In this document: piece by piece, positions 8,401 to 19,769 of the stretch | How positions within the stretch are numbered: the stretch's first letter is position 1 | Layout: every line of letters begins with the position of its first letter | NCBI GenBank assembly: GCA_029747015.1 | Contig: JAKOGI010001339.1 | Location: 62,001-126,000, forward strand | Direction of reading: 5' to 3' | From: Carnegiea gigantea | Lineage: Eukaryota; Streptophyta; Magnoliopsida; Caryophyllales; Cactaceae | DNA: 64,000 nt | The notes under the pieces: generated by a model | What the model saw: only the letters and a program-made list of their open reading frames with translations | The model's database searches: none | What the model was told of the DNA's origin: nothing | Translations under genes and position numbers: made by a program

Positions 8401-9700
8401 TGTAACATCCTGAACATCCAAAATTATTTAATTTAGTGAATTAAACCTATTACTATGCGGAAGATGTCCAGGGGTGTTACTGTCATGTCTCAATGAAGCA
8501 AACACGTGACAAAGATAATCACAATGATAAACAAGCTACATCAGTAAAGAAAACTAAACAGTTTTAATCAAGCTTAAATAAAATCCAAGACAACGAACAT
8601 GAAAGGGAGTCACCCAATTGAAACTAACAATTGGAAAGTATTAAGTTACATTGTCAAATTAACGTTCTAATTGCAAACATAATACAAGATAGTCGTCATA
8701 GCTACGATCTTGCATCTATAGTAGTGCCAAAAACATCACTTGAACATAAGATATTTTAAAAACAAATAGGGAATACTCAATAACGTAAATGTTCCAAAAT
8801 AGGAGATAATTTTATTCACAAATTAGGTTTATAGTTCAACCAGTTTGATAACACACATAAGAAACAGAAAATTAAGCAGTCGTGTAGTAACAGGAATTAT
8901 GGTGAACTTTGCAACGTTGCCTGCAGTGACTAGTCATACACAGCAGCGATCGTGCGACTCGTAACAGGAATTTTAGGATAACCTAGCCGATTTCAAAGGC
9001 ATAACCATCAGATAGGGCTACAGGATATCATCTAATCAGAAAATAGCAACTAAAACTCTTTAAACAGAAATCCATTTATTAAACTCTTCAAGTGTGAAAG
9101 GATTTTCTATAAAACTTTCTATGCAACAAAATTGGGACTGAATCGATTACTAAAAAGAACAGTTGCTGGAAAATAGTTAGTTGATAATTCTTTAAACCTA
9201 AAACGTGCTTAAGCTTTCCAACAAAGCCCAATAATAGGAAGACCAAGCAAATCACATGTAATAGGAATGTCTACGAATTTACGGACATTTTATGAAGGTT
9301 CTATAATTTACATTACACTTTAAATTAAACCGCCTTACTTGAGTACAATCTAACATGAAAAATAAAATATCGACAGTATAGGGCACTACCGTAAGCCCCA
9401 ATCTAGGTTATAGGAGTTTGCTATGAAGATTTCCAATGTAGGTAGCGTGCACGCCTAATCCCATGCAAAAGTTCACAACCACTTTTAAACTTTCAGATTG
9501 TTAGCCCCCGCCCCCAGGTCAGGTTTCAGAGTCAATTTTGTAAATTCATATAAATTCACTCACCTATTCAATTGGGGTGAAGAAGTGCATTTTGGAAGCC
9601 TAAAGAAAAGCCCTACAGGTCATGTTTCTAGTTCCCTTCCTAAGTTTTTGTGGTCGAGTTAGATAAGTTGAATCAGATCAATTTTGTGCAGGTAAGATGG

Positions 9701-10575
9701 TTGTATCTTTTGATGTACACATCAAATCATGAAATTCAAATTGGGGAACTCTAAACTCATGGAACTACCATATGTTCAAAACTCAGGTTCAAGTAATTTC
9801 CCTCAGTTTCAAGAAACATCATGAATTCAATGTTAGTTTCTACTTAAATTTCTAGCTCAACAGATCCAATATTTGGGGTTGGTTTGAAAGGCTGTTCGTC
9901 TCCTACTAGCATGCTATTTTGTTTCTAGGGCATAATACCATAAACATTTCATCCAACCTTTGAAATTCGAAGTTTGAAGGAAAAGAAAGTTAATAAAAGA
10001 TCCCATAATAGCTATACCTTGTGCATAATCAGGACTAGGAACGTATGACAGAAAAAGGTTGCCTAACCATTTGACATTGTCATACCAAATTTTGAAAGAT
10101 GCAATAATCCTTATCAAAAATAAGTCTAGAATCAGACTGGTCTAAATCATATTAGTTTTGTATGGGTTTAGAAAATAACTAAATCTTTTGATATACACAT
10201 CCAAATGATGAGATTCAATATTTATGCAATTTTAAACACATAGGACTATCATATATCCAAAAAAACATGTCAAAATAATTTCCCTCCAAGGAAGCATCAT
10301 AGATTCGACACTAGTTTGTGCCTGAATTTCGAGTATAATAGATCTAATGTTTGGGTTGGTTTGAAGGGTTATGGGCCTTGTACAAGCATGATATTTTCAT
10401 TTTAGGTCATTATCACCATAAAAATTTCCTTTGAATTTTAAAATTTGGAATTTAAAGAAAAAGAAAATTATTGAAAAATTAAAAAATAGGTATACCTTGT
10501 GCGGAATCAGGACTATCAATGTAAGATGGAAAATGTTGTCTTTCGTCTAACTTTGCCCTACCAAATTAGCCATGT
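9701..10575. repeat. Diverged tandem duplication within the gypsy solo LTR
   Basis: Two copies of about 400 nt are offset by about 478 nt (9701-10100 and 10180-10575). Shared landmarks in order are ATCTTTTGATRTACACATC, AATTTCCCTC, GGTTGGTTTGAA, and TATACCTTGTGCRKAATCAGGACTA. The copies have drifted with many substitutions and small indels, so the duplication is old or predates the insertion. Confidence 0.75.
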
Positions 10576-11549
10576 AAAAAAGAAGTCAACCACAAACCCT
10601 AGAAAAATGTTATAGATTTGAAGAAAGTAATTGTTAGAATGTATAAAATTTTGATGATAACAAATCCAAGTGTTGTTGTTGTTGCTCCAAACAGGCTTTC
10701 CAAACAGGACCTTACTGCTGTTCTCAATGTATTAAAACTGCTTGACTAATGGTTTATCAAGAACAGGTACTCAAGTCAGCAATGTATGAACACCTGTGAG
10801 GAACAGGTTCTGTGAGGTGCTTTGAAGCATATCCTGAGAAGTGTTTGAAACATAAGATATGTGCAGCTGTGACAAACAGGTTCCGTGCGGTGTTTAAAGC
10901 ATATTCTGTGAAGTGTTTGCAGCAAAGTCGTTCTACAAGATGACTAGTGGTTACAACAAGATGTCTTGATTTGATTTGGTTTTATATTTTTAGACTCTTG
11001 TTAATATGCCAATTAGAAAGCTTTAATTTACCACTCACTGGAAACGGTTTTGCTTTTCGGAAAATATTTCGGATCACCCTTCAGAACAACCCTGGAAACA
11101 GGGCGATCAGGGTGTTTCCAGAATAAGCTGCGAAAAACTGCTTTGCACGATTTTTATCTTTTGGATTTTGAGCAGCTTCTTCAAAGATTTGCAAGAAAGA
11201 TTTTTTTATGGAGTATCTTATTCTTTACCCTAAAAAACGGTTATCAAAAATCTTAAGGGATTTGCAAAATCTTTTTGAATAAAAAGAATATCCAATTTTT
11301 GGCAAGTGGATAAGGTAGTTGAGAAAAACATGGGCTAGCTGCTAAAGAACACCGCCTCATGCACGCGGTTCAGGAAGTGTTTTTCAGCTCATGTCACCTT
11401 ACCCCTTATAGCTAAAGGATTCTATTTTCTCTAGGATTTTAGTTTCCAAAAATTTCAGAAATAGTTTTTCCATCCCTTGTGGGTAAAGGATTCTATATTC
11501 TTCAGATTTTTTAGTTTCCAAAAATTTGATGAATTGTTTTCCAAGCACT

Positions 11550-11556
11550 ATAAAAG
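11550..11556 (+). promoter_or_regulatory. TATA box of copia 5' LTR
   Basis: CTATAAAAGGCGG is present, and the identical motif lies at 20855-20861 in the 3' LTR. It predicts transcription starting near 11585, making R-U5 about 550 nt. Confidence 0.7.
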
Positions 11557-11811
11557 GCGGCTTCTTACAATCTTGGAGACATCGGTTTTCAAAGAGAAAA
11601 AAATCTGAGTTCATGAGCTAAAACGTTTGAAAAGAAAACCGAGCCTTGTGAGTGAATTAATTGAGCTTTCAAAGTTGGCATACTAGGACTTCATTGTACC
11701 CTATATTAGCTTAGTTAAAGAAGCATTGTAATAGGGTGTTTTTCCTTTATATTCTTCTTTCACAAGAGTGAGAAGAGTGTGTGTCCAAATCAAGGGGATT
11801 TTGGACGTGGG

Positions 11812-11879
11812 GTAACTCGTCTTAGGGAAGACAAGTTACGTGTGTTACAAGTTGTAACAAGGTGTGTTACTATTGTAAC
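11812..11879. repeat. GTTAC/GTAAC palindrome cluster in LTR
   Basis: Six copies of GTAAC or its complement GTTAC occur in 68 nt, starting at 11812, 11835, 11844, 11854, 11866 and 11875. One pair forms a 17-nt palindrome, TGTTACAA-G-TTGTAACA (11843-11859). The cluster is kept in the 3' LTR, where that palindrome is at 21149-21165. Palindrome-rich LTR segments are reported for Sireviruses. A cis-regulatory role is inference. Confidence 0.75.
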
Positions 11880-12139
11880 GTGTTTAGCCCGTTTAGTGAA
11901 GTGCGCAAATCCTACAGGAGGTAGGTCGTGGTTTTTAACCTCAGTTGGGCTAGAGGTGTTTTCCACGTAAAAATCCTGTGTCCATTATTTCCGCATTCAA
12001 TTTTGTTGGATTTTCGCTTCTGCTTATCTCAGAAACAACCTGTGCGAACAGGGTCTAAGACTGTTTGTCAGCAACTTGCAAAAATCGGACACCACAATTC
12101 ACCCCCCTCTTGTGGTTGTGTACTCTCTAATTCAACAAG

Positions 12140-12151
12140 TGGTATCAGAGC
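12140..12151 (+). other. Primer binding site (initiator tRNA-Met) of copia
   Basis: TGGTATCAGAGC starts 3 nt after the 5' LTR end at 12137, as usual for plant copia elements. Confidence 0.92.
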
Positions 12152-12195
12152 AGGTTCTCCTTTGAAAAGCTAACACCTTTGAGAGATCCTTGAAG

Positions 12196-13956
12196 ATGAG
12201 TACTCCACAAGGCATGCTTGAAGGTCAATCCATAACTCGTCCACCATACTTTAATGGCCAACACTATAGTTGGTGGAAGAATAGGATGGAAAACTACATC
12301 CAAGCCGAGGACTATGAGTTGTGGATGCTCATCAAGCATGGACCACTCATCCCTAAGAAAACAACTGAAGATGAAAAGTCAATCCCCAAGGAGCCTAAGG
12401 AGTTCAATGCTGAAGATTACAAGATGATGGAGAAGAATGCCAAGGCCAAGAAACTCCTATATTTTGGCCTAGGTCCTGATGAATATACTCGCATATCTGA
12501 ATGTGAGTCGGCCAAAGAAATCTGGGATGCTTTGCAAGTAGCTCACGAAGGGACCAATCAAGTAAAGCAATCCCGGATTGAATTGCTTATGAGAAAGTAT
12601 GAGCTGTTCGAGATGGGTGATCGGGAAAGTGTGATGGACATGTACACTCGCTTCACTCACATAACGAATGAGTTGAAATCCTTGGGAAAATCCTTCACCA
12701 CCGAAGAATTGGTAAGGAAGATCCTAAGAATTTTACCTCATTCTTGGGAAGCGAAAGTAACGGCCATCCAAGAAGCTAAGGACATGAACAAGATCACCCT
12801 AGATGAGCTGATTGGCAACCTCCAAACATATGAACTTAGGAAATATTCTCAACAGAAAGATGAGACAAAGAGAGAACGAGGTCTTGCACTAAAGGCCTTA
12901 GAAGATGATTCTGATTCTGAGGAGGAGGAGATTGCCATGATGACTCAAAAATTTAAGAAGTTCTTCAAGAAAGTCAAAGAAAACATCAAAAGGAAGGACT
13001 TCGGCAAAGCCAGGAACACCCCTCGGGAACAGCTCACTGGGTGTTTCAAGTGTGGTAAGCTGGACCACATTGTGAGAAACTGCCCACTGCACAAGGAAGA
13101 ACAAGAACCCGAACACCCCAGAAAACAGGGGAGGAAACAGGGTGTAAGCAGCTCAGCGAAAAGATTCTCAAAAGCTATGCTCGCGGCCTGGGGAGATTCA
13201 AGTGAGGATGAGGAAGGGTCTGAAGCTGGGGAAGCTGATGTAGCACTCATGGCAAGGAGTGACACTGATTCAGATGATGGGTCAACGGATAGTCTGACTC
13301 AACTCAAGAACAAGGTACGTGGTCTAAATAAATCAACTCTTGAGAAATTAGTGTACAATATAATGGATATATGTGCTGAATTAAAAGGGGATGTTCGAGA
13401 TTTAGAACTTGAAAATGAAACCCTTAAATTAGAAAAGCTTGAAGTTGACAAAGAGACTCTTGCCTTGCATGAAAACATCAATGTGCTTAAAGAAACTCTA
13501 CTCATGAAAGAAGAGACTTGTTCCACAAAACTGACTGAGCTAGAAAAAGAATCTCTTGACTTAAAAGGTAAGGTCGAGTCTTTGCTGGAGGAAAACAGAA
13601 ACTTGCTTGGAAAAATAAAACACTTAGAATCGAACCTTGCCACAAACAAGCTCTGGAACAGGTCCTCAAGGGCGTTGGAATGGTTAAACACTCATCATAG
13701 TCAAAATAGAAGAGGACTAGGTTTTGTGCCTAAGATGACCTACCCAGTGAATAACAAATATGTGGGATTACCTGAAAATATTGTTTGTTTTCATTGTGGT
13801 AAAACGGGGCATTATCGATATGCTTGTCCTATAAGAAAGTATGCCATTAAAAAGAACTCAGTGCATGTAAAACAAATGTGGGTTAGGAAAGATGAGATTT
13901 ACACGTCTAAAGGAATGGGACCCAAGTGGATCTGGGTTCCCAAAACTAACCCTTGA
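12196..13956 (+). CDS. gag: Gag of Sirevirus-like copia
   Basis: This open frame runs from ATG at 12196 to TGA at 13954-13956, about 586 codons. The N-terminus has the copia gag pattern (FNGQHYSWWKNRMENYI, then AKEIWDALQVAHEGT). A first CCHC knuckle (CFKCGKLDHIVRNC) lies near residues 283-296. An acidic stretch and a long Leu/Glu/Lys-rich, coiled-coil-like part (about residues 370-480) follow, and a second knuckle (CFHCGKTGHYRYAC) lies near 530. The end, GPKWIWVPKTNP, is typical of the gag-pol junction in this lineage. Gag forms particles that package element RNA. The stop is followed in the same frame by pol, so readthrough would be needed to express pol. Unlike pol, this frame shows no damage. 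Confidence 0.88.
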   Translation: MSTPQGMLEGQSITRPPYFNGQHYSWWKNRMENYIQAEDYELWMLIKHGPLIPKKTTEDEKSIPKEPKEFNAEDYKMMEKNAKAKKLLYFGLGPDEYTRISECESAKEIWDALQVAHEGTNQVKQSRIELLMRKYELFEMGDRESVMDMYTRFTHITNELKSLGKSFTTEELVRKILRILPHSWEAKVTAIQEAKDMNKITLDELIGNLQTYELRKYSQQKDETKRERGLALKALEDDSDSEEEEIAMMTQKFKKFFKKVKENIKRKDFGKARNTPREQLTGCFKCGKLDHIVRNCPLHKEEQEPEHPRKQGRKQGVSSSAKRFSKAMLAAWGDSSEDEEGSEAGEADVALMARSDTDSDDGSTDSLTQLKNKVRGLNKSTLEKLVYNIMDICAELKGDVRDLELENETLKLEKLEVDKETLALHENINVLKETLLMKEETCSTKLTELEKESLDLKGKVESLLEENRNLLGKIKHLESNLATNKLWNRSSRALEWLNTHHSQNRRGLGFVPKMTYPVNNKYVGLPENIVCFHCGKTGHYRYACPIRKYAIKKNSVHVKQMWVRKDEIYTSKGMGPKWIWVPKTNP

Positions 13957-14625
13957 TTTGTTTTGCAGGCTGAAGTGAGAGAGAACAACCCAGCAAACAA
14001 CCCAGCAAACAGTGCAGGAAACAGTCTAGGGAACAGGCAGCTGTGGTATGTTGACAGTGGGTGTTCGAGGCATATGACTGGTGAAAAATCCAATTTTCTC
14101 TCACTTACAGCATCAGAAGGAGGGAGTGTGGCATTTGGAAACGGCAAATCTGGGACAATTGTCGGTATAGGTAAGATAGGTGAGTCACTCTCCCATTCAA
14201 TTGACAATGTTTATTTTATGGATGGTTTAAAACACAACTTGCTAAGTGTATCCCAACTGTGTGACAAAGACAACCTAGTAGTGTTCTCTCCAACACGTTG
14301 CTTGGTTGTAAACATGAACACAGGAGATGTTGTGTTGAGGGGGAAGCGACACAAAAATGTTTATAAAGTGTGTATTTCTACTCTTCCCCAAAATAATTTG
14401 ACTTGTTTGAGTGCCTTAAAAGATGATGTTATGCTTTGGCACAAAAGACTAGGTCATGCAAGCCACTCTCTTTTGAACAAACTTGTAACCAAAGATTTAG
14501 TAGTTGGCTTACCTTCCATCAAATTCAATGATGACAAGGTATGTGATGCATGTGCCAAAGGCAAACAAGTCAAAAATTCATTTAAGTCTAAAAAGTGTAT
14601 AAGCACTACTGACCCCTTGAATTAA
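13957..14625 (+). pseudogene. pol: Copia pol: protease and integrase zinc-binding part
   Basis: This continues in the same frame as gag after the TGA. The aspartic protease active site reads WYVDSGCSRHMTG, with DSG as catalytic triplet. Downstream is the GAG-pre-integrase domain with the HHCC zinc-binding set (WHKRLGHAS, then CDACAKGKQ). Protease would cut the Gag-Pol polyprotein, and the HHCC domain belongs to integrase. A stop at 14623-14625, caused by a frame change just before it, separates this part from the integrase core. The frame is otherwise open. Confidence 0.88.
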
Positions 14626-15656
14626 TACATATGGATCTATGTGGTCCAATGAGGATCATGAGCTGAGGTGGCAAGAGGTATGTGCTTGTGATAGTGGATG
14701 ACTACTCTCGTTTCACTTGGACTTTGTTTTTGGCTTCTAAAGATGAAACTTTTAAAAAATTTCTTGCTTTCATTAAAAAGACTGAAAAGAGGGTAGGACA
14801 CTCTTTGGTATGCATAAGGTCTGACCATGGTACAGAATTTGAAAATTCGAGCTTTATTGACTATTGTAATGAGCATGGTGTTGATCACAATTTTTCAGCT
14901 CCAAGAACACCCCAACAGAACGGGGTGGTAGAGCGCAAAAATCGTACTCTAGAGGACATGACTAGAACAATGCTTGTTGCTAGTGGTCTTCCTAGAAATT
15001 TTTGGGCTGAAGCTTTAAACACATCATGTTACATTATAAATAGATGCATGATTAGACCTGTTCTTAACAAAACTCCTTATGAGATCCTCAAAGGAAGAAA
15101 ACCAAATATTTTGCATTTGAGAGTTTTTGGGTGTAAATGTTTTGTGCATAATAATGGAAAGGATGCCTTAGGGAAATTTGATCCAAGGAGTGACGAGGCA
15201 ATATTCCTCGGTTACTCCTCACATAGTAAGGCATACAAAGTGTTTAATAAGAGAACCTTGTGTGTTGAAGAAAGTGTACATGTGCTTTTTGATGAAACTA
15301 ACTCTCTAAGTGAGAATGATGCACAGGAGGAAGACCTCGAACTAGGTCTTGTTAAAAAAGACATGCTGCTTCAAGATGAACTAGGTAAGGATCAACCTGA
15401 GAGATCAAGGCCTGAAGTTGTTCTTCAGGAAGGTAGGCAGGGTGTGAACCAAACAGGGGGAAACAGGGTGGAACCCTGTTCGAGACAACATCAGCCGAAC
15501 CCTTCTGAGATAATTTCAGGAACAGGCTCCCAAACAGGCTTGGGAACAGGACTTGCACTTGTTTCGCCAAGTATTCCAGCTAGAATGGAGAGCGAGTCTG
15601 TGAACCCACTTTCACCACGATCATGGAAATACCAAAGTTCACATCCTCTTGATTAA
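14626..15656 (+). pseudogene. pol: Copia pol: integrase core
   Basis: The integrase catalytic core is clear: VDDYSRF holds the first Asp, SDHGTEF the second, and QQNGVVERKN the Glu of the DDE triad. It is followed by the copia C-terminal pattern LRVFGCKCFVHN and GYSSHSKAYKVFN. A TGA at 14664-14666 interrupts the frame before the first Asp. After the core comes a Gln/Gly-rich linker with several AACAGG-type repeats, ending at a TAA (15654-15656). Integrase would insert element cDNA, but this copy cannot make an intact enzyme. Confidence 0.87.
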
Positions 15657-17264
15657 ATTTTATCTGATATTAATGCAGGAGTTCAAACTAGATCTAAACT
15701 CAAAAATTTCTGTGCTTTCTATGCTTTCTCTCAAAAATTGAGCCTAAGAATATTAATGAAGCCCTTGCAGATTCAGATTGGGTCACAGCCATGCAAGAAG
15801 AACTCCATCAGTTCGAAAGGAACAAGGTATGGCACCTTGTGCCACGGCCAGAGGATAGAACAATCATTGGAACCAAGTGGGTGTTCCGTAACAAGCTGGA
15901 TGAGTGCGGAACAGTCACTAGGAACAAGGCCCGGCTGGTGGTTCAAGGCTACAACCAAGAAGAGAGAATTGATTATGAAGAAACCTTTGTACTGTTGCAA
16001 GGATGGAGGCTATTCGAATCTTGATAGCATTTGTAGCCCATATGAAGATGAAGTTGTATCAAATGGATGTCAAAAGTGTATTTTTAAATGGGTACCTCAA
16101 AGAAGAAGTGTATGTCAAACAACCCCCTGGTTTTGAAAGTAATGAATTTCCTAACCATGTTTTCAAACTTGACAAAACACTTTATGGTTTAAAACAAGCC
16201 CCTAGAGCTTGGTATGGGCGGTTGTCAAGCTCTTTATTAGAAAATGGTTTTACAAGAGGCAAGGTAGACAATACCTTGTTTCTAAAATTAGGGGGGAACA
16301 TTTGTTGATTGTCCAAGTATATGTCGATGACATCATATTTGGTGCAACTCATTATGATTTGTGCAATGAATTTTCAAAAATAATGAGGAGTGAGTTTGAA
16401 ATGAGCATGATGGGTGAGCTTAATTTCTTTCTAGGCTTGCAAATCAAGCAAACTTCAAACGGTACCATGATCCATCAACAAAAGTATATCAAAGAGTTGC
16501 TTGAGCGCTTTAAGATAGAGTCGGCCAAGCCCATTGATACTCCCATCTCTCCCTCAACCAGGCTGGTAATGGATGATGGTAGTCCCTCAGTTGAGGAGAA
16601 ATCCTATAGGGGCATGATAGGGTCACTCCTATACCTGACGGCTAGTAGACCTGACATTGTTTTCAGTGTTGGTCTATGTGCACGTTTTCAGTCTAACCCT
16701 AAAGAAACTCATCTTAAGGCTGTACAAAGGATTTTAAGATACCTAAAACATACACCTGATCTAGCCTTATGGTATCCTAGAGGTTGCAACTTTGATCTTT
16801 TTGGGTATACTGATGCTGATTATGCAGGTTTCTTGGTTGATAGAAAAAGCACCTCAGGTATGGCTCACTTTCTTGGACCTTGTTTCGTATCTTGGGCAAC
16901 CAAGAAACAACTCTCTGTTGCCTTGTCCACAGCAGAAGCTGAGTATGTGGTAGCTGCATTTTGTTGTGCTCAGTTATTATGGATAAGACAACAACTCAAG
17001 GACTTTTGTGTTGACATAGGATGCATTCCTATTTATTGTGACAATACAAGTGCAATTAACATTGCCAAAAATCCATGTCAACACAAAAGAACAAAATATA
17101 TTGACATTCGTCATCATTTCTTGAGAGACAATGTTGAAAAGGGAGTGATCTCAATGAATTTTTGTGCCACTGAAAATCAAATTGCTGATATATTCACAAA
17201 GGCATTGAGTAGAGAACAATTTGAAAGGAATAGACTCGAACTAGGCTTAATTAGAACAACCTGA
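15657..17264 (+). pseudogene. pol: Copia pol: reverse transcriptase and RNase H
   Basis: The reverse transcriptase starts with the copia pattern AMQEEL...NKVWHLVPRP and GTKWVFRNK, then [24 protein letters not shown], and the active-site YVDD (16318-16329). RNase H follows with GYTDADYAG, STAEAEYV, YCDNTSAI and KYIDIRHHF, ending at TGA 17264. Frame changes near 15733, 15989 and 16288 break it into four frames, each change consistent with a single-base indel. From about 16290 to the end the frame is clean. The order (integrase upstream) is diagnostic for Ty1/copia. Confidence 0.88.
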
Positions 17265-17695
17265 CCAACCTGTTCTCTCTCCCTGTTTGCAAAATTTAAA
17301 AGTGACGGGTACAACATGTTAAATTTTTGTTTGCAATCAACTTGTGTGCTATGTTTAGCATATGTGAGGTTTGCAACTTGCTGACACTCGTTGAGGTCTA
17401 ATGAGATTGCCCTTATTGTCCAATGTTACCGAGCAAGTAACCTCAAGAACAAGCATCAGGAACAGGTACGCCTCTTGTTTGTCAAATGTGTGCAACAAAT
17501 TGAAAACTGCTAATCTCTTCCCGAGGCGTGCGCAATAAATGCTAAAGTCCGTTGCAAAAACGGGCAAAATCTTTTAAAGATTTCGCACGTCTCTCTCTCC
17601 CTTTAAAGCTCTTGCTCAATCTCTCACCTCCACCGAAACTCTCTTGCTTTGAAACTCTGTTCAAGAAACCCTAATCTCTCTCCTTCCTCTGAAAA
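17265..17695 (+). other. Spacer between copia pol and extra ORF
   Basis: These 431 nt are non-coding on the element strand. The last 120 nt before the ATG at 17696 are very pyrimidine-rich (CTCTCTCTCCC, CAAGAAACCCTAATCTCTC), like a plant 5' leader. The extra ORF may therefore have its own transcript start or be spliced; this is inference. Confidence 0.4.
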
Positions 17696-19459
17696 ATGGC
17701 GTTCCCCATTAGCTTCGAGAGCTCCTCGACCTTGACCCAGGGCAACCAGACACAGGGCACAGCCTTGCAAACAGCCACAGCCCTGTTTGCACCTGCACAA
17801 TTTCTGAAAGAGAAATTGGGGCTTTAGATGAACTCTTTCTGTTGGACCATAAGTTAGATGACATCAATTCGTTTGGGCTGTTTCCTGAGCAGGAAACAGG
17901 GTCAGAAACAGGGCCTGAAGTTTTTAAGGATGACTTAGGGGAGGATTTGTCAAAAAAAACAAAGGGGGAAGTAGTGGTCAAATGGAGGAGTCCCCTGTTA
18001 AGCCTACACAAGCCACACCGGTAACACAAACCGGTGAGAAACGCAAAAGGTACAAAATTGTGGCTAGGCGTGCTAGAGTACCAAGAACACGACCACCATC
18101 AAGGCCTAAAAGCGGCCAGACTGAAGCGCCCTCAAAAAGTGAACCCCCTGTCAAACCAAAACCACAAATCCCCTCTTTGGCCAAACCCACAAACAGACCA
18201 CAAGAAAATCAGCCCGAATAGCTTTTCACTCCACTCCTCGTCCTGCCAAACAGTCAGCCCCTGTTGTTGAAGAGATTGATTCCTCCTCTGAGCCTTCATC
18301 AGATAGCGACACTGAGAACACTGCCTTCAAACAGGGCACGCTCGTGTTCTCAGAGTCCTCAGAGGATAAGCCTCTTCCTATACCAAAACCATCACCCCTC
18401 AAAACTCCCAAGAGAAAAGCCTCCCTCAAACATGCCTCCACCCAAGACCCTCCTACTGAGCCCCAACCTAAACGAGCCAAGAAATCTACCCCGTCTGCAA
18501 TCTCAGCCAAACTGACCCAATTGATTCAGAGACGGGTTATCAGGGGCAAAATTATAAAGGTCAAGTATTTTGAGAAACAGGGTCTGGGGGTGTTTATGCA
18601 CAAGCTGCATGCACAGGGGTGGTATGAGTTATTTACAAACACCCAGCTGGGGTGTTCTGTACATGAGCTGGGAGAGTTCTATGCCAACTGCACTGTCACC
18701 GAAGGAGTGGTGACAAGTATTGTTAATGGGAAGCAGCTTCGCTTTGATGCGAAGATATTAGGGGACATTCTGGGGATTCCCTCCACAGGCTTTGATATAT
18801 ATGTGAGGGAAGACAAGACTATTCTAGGGACAGCCAGGCTGCTGGAACTCGCCCAGAAATTTAGCCAGCAACCAAGCCTGCAAACACCCAAGTCTGTGAA
18901 GAAAGGGGACATGACATCGCTCCATCAATTGCTATTTTGGTTTATCATCAAGAATGTCATCCCCAGAGGCCAGGGTCGAAATCTTACTGATGCCATGGAT
19001 CAGTGTTTGATGGATCTGATGGACACGGAAGTGCAAATTAACCTTCCTGCCATCATGATTCGACATATTGCAAGAATTGCAAACACCTCTAGGGAACATG
19101 ACCTGGGATACGGCTTCTTTCTGACTAGTGTGTTTGAGCACTTTGGGGTGACACTGCAGAAGAAGGTGGGCGCTCAGTTCATTGATGAGATCGGGAGTAA
19201 CACCCTTATGGGGTGTGGGTATGCTTTGATTGAAGGGTCTGCCTCAGAACAGGGGACCAGAACACCCCGTCCTCCTGTTCCTGGCAGTTCCTCAACCAAG
19301 CTTGAGGCTGCTTTGGAAGAAAACTCTCGCCTCAGTACTGAGCTTAACGCTGTAAAGGCTGCCCTGGACGAGGAAAAAGCTCTAAATGCAAAACGCCATG
19401 CAGATCTCCTCGCCCTTCTCTCTTCACTTTCAGCAAAATTTTCTCCTTCTGCTCCTTGA
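17696..19459 (+). pseudogene. Extra ORF in env-like position, frameshifted
   Basis: The frame begins MAFPISFESSSTLTQ at 17696, shifts frame near 17790, again near 17980, and again near 18215, then stays open to TGA 19457-19459. The ancestral length was about 585 codons. The N-terminal third is Ser/Pro/Lys-rich with a basic, nuclear-signal-like patch (PKRAKK). The middle part reads GEFYANC and FDAKILGDILGIP. That pattern is, from memory, the plant retroelement domain annotated as putative plant transposon protein (Transposase_32). The C-terminus (about 19300-19420) is Leu/Ala/Glu-rich and likely a coiled coil. I see no convincing signal peptide or transmembrane segment, so env-like refers to position only. 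Function is unknown. Confidence 0.7.
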
Positions 19460-19756
19460 ACACCCCTCATGAGCTGTTCCCATCTGTTGTTCTCATAGCC
19501 TGTTCACACTTCTCTTGGTGAATCAGTTTGTACTCTGTTGCACTCTTTTGATGAATGACAGGATATCTTGTTTTTTGATGGGCTTTGCCTTGCTTGCTTT
19601 TTGTTGTGAATTGCTTGTGTGTGACTAGGATGGCCAATCTCATTACCGTACCAAAACACTTGAGTGTATCGCCTATTAACTTTCCTCCATTACCCAAGTG
19701 GTGGTGATAGCAAACACCCTCTGTTTGACTGTTCGCCCCTACTTTTTAATGATGCC

Positions 19757-19769
19757 AAAAGGGGGAAGA
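19757..19769 (+). other. Upstream polypurine tract of copia
   Basis: AAAAGGGGGAAGA lies 168 nt upstream of the 3' LTR, within GATGCCAAAAGGGGGAAG. It nearly repeats the terminal tract at 19923-19934. Multiple polypurine tracts are a reported Sirevirus trait. Confidence 0.6.

Larger units (their letters stand above)
10633..12137 (+). repeat. 5' LTR of Sirevirus-like copia
   Basis: It begins TGTTAGAATG and ends TTCAACA. A TATA box (TATAAAA) lies at 11550-11556. About 260 nt downstream is a cluster of alternating GTTAC/GTAAC motifs (11812-11879). The boundary is fixed by the target duplication on the left and the primer site at 12140 on the right. Confidence 0.93.

Noticed and set aside
19467..19697. 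Minus-strand frame after the copia extra ORF
   Set aside because: It is opposite the element's transcription and resembles nothing. It is probably a chance frame in the spacer.
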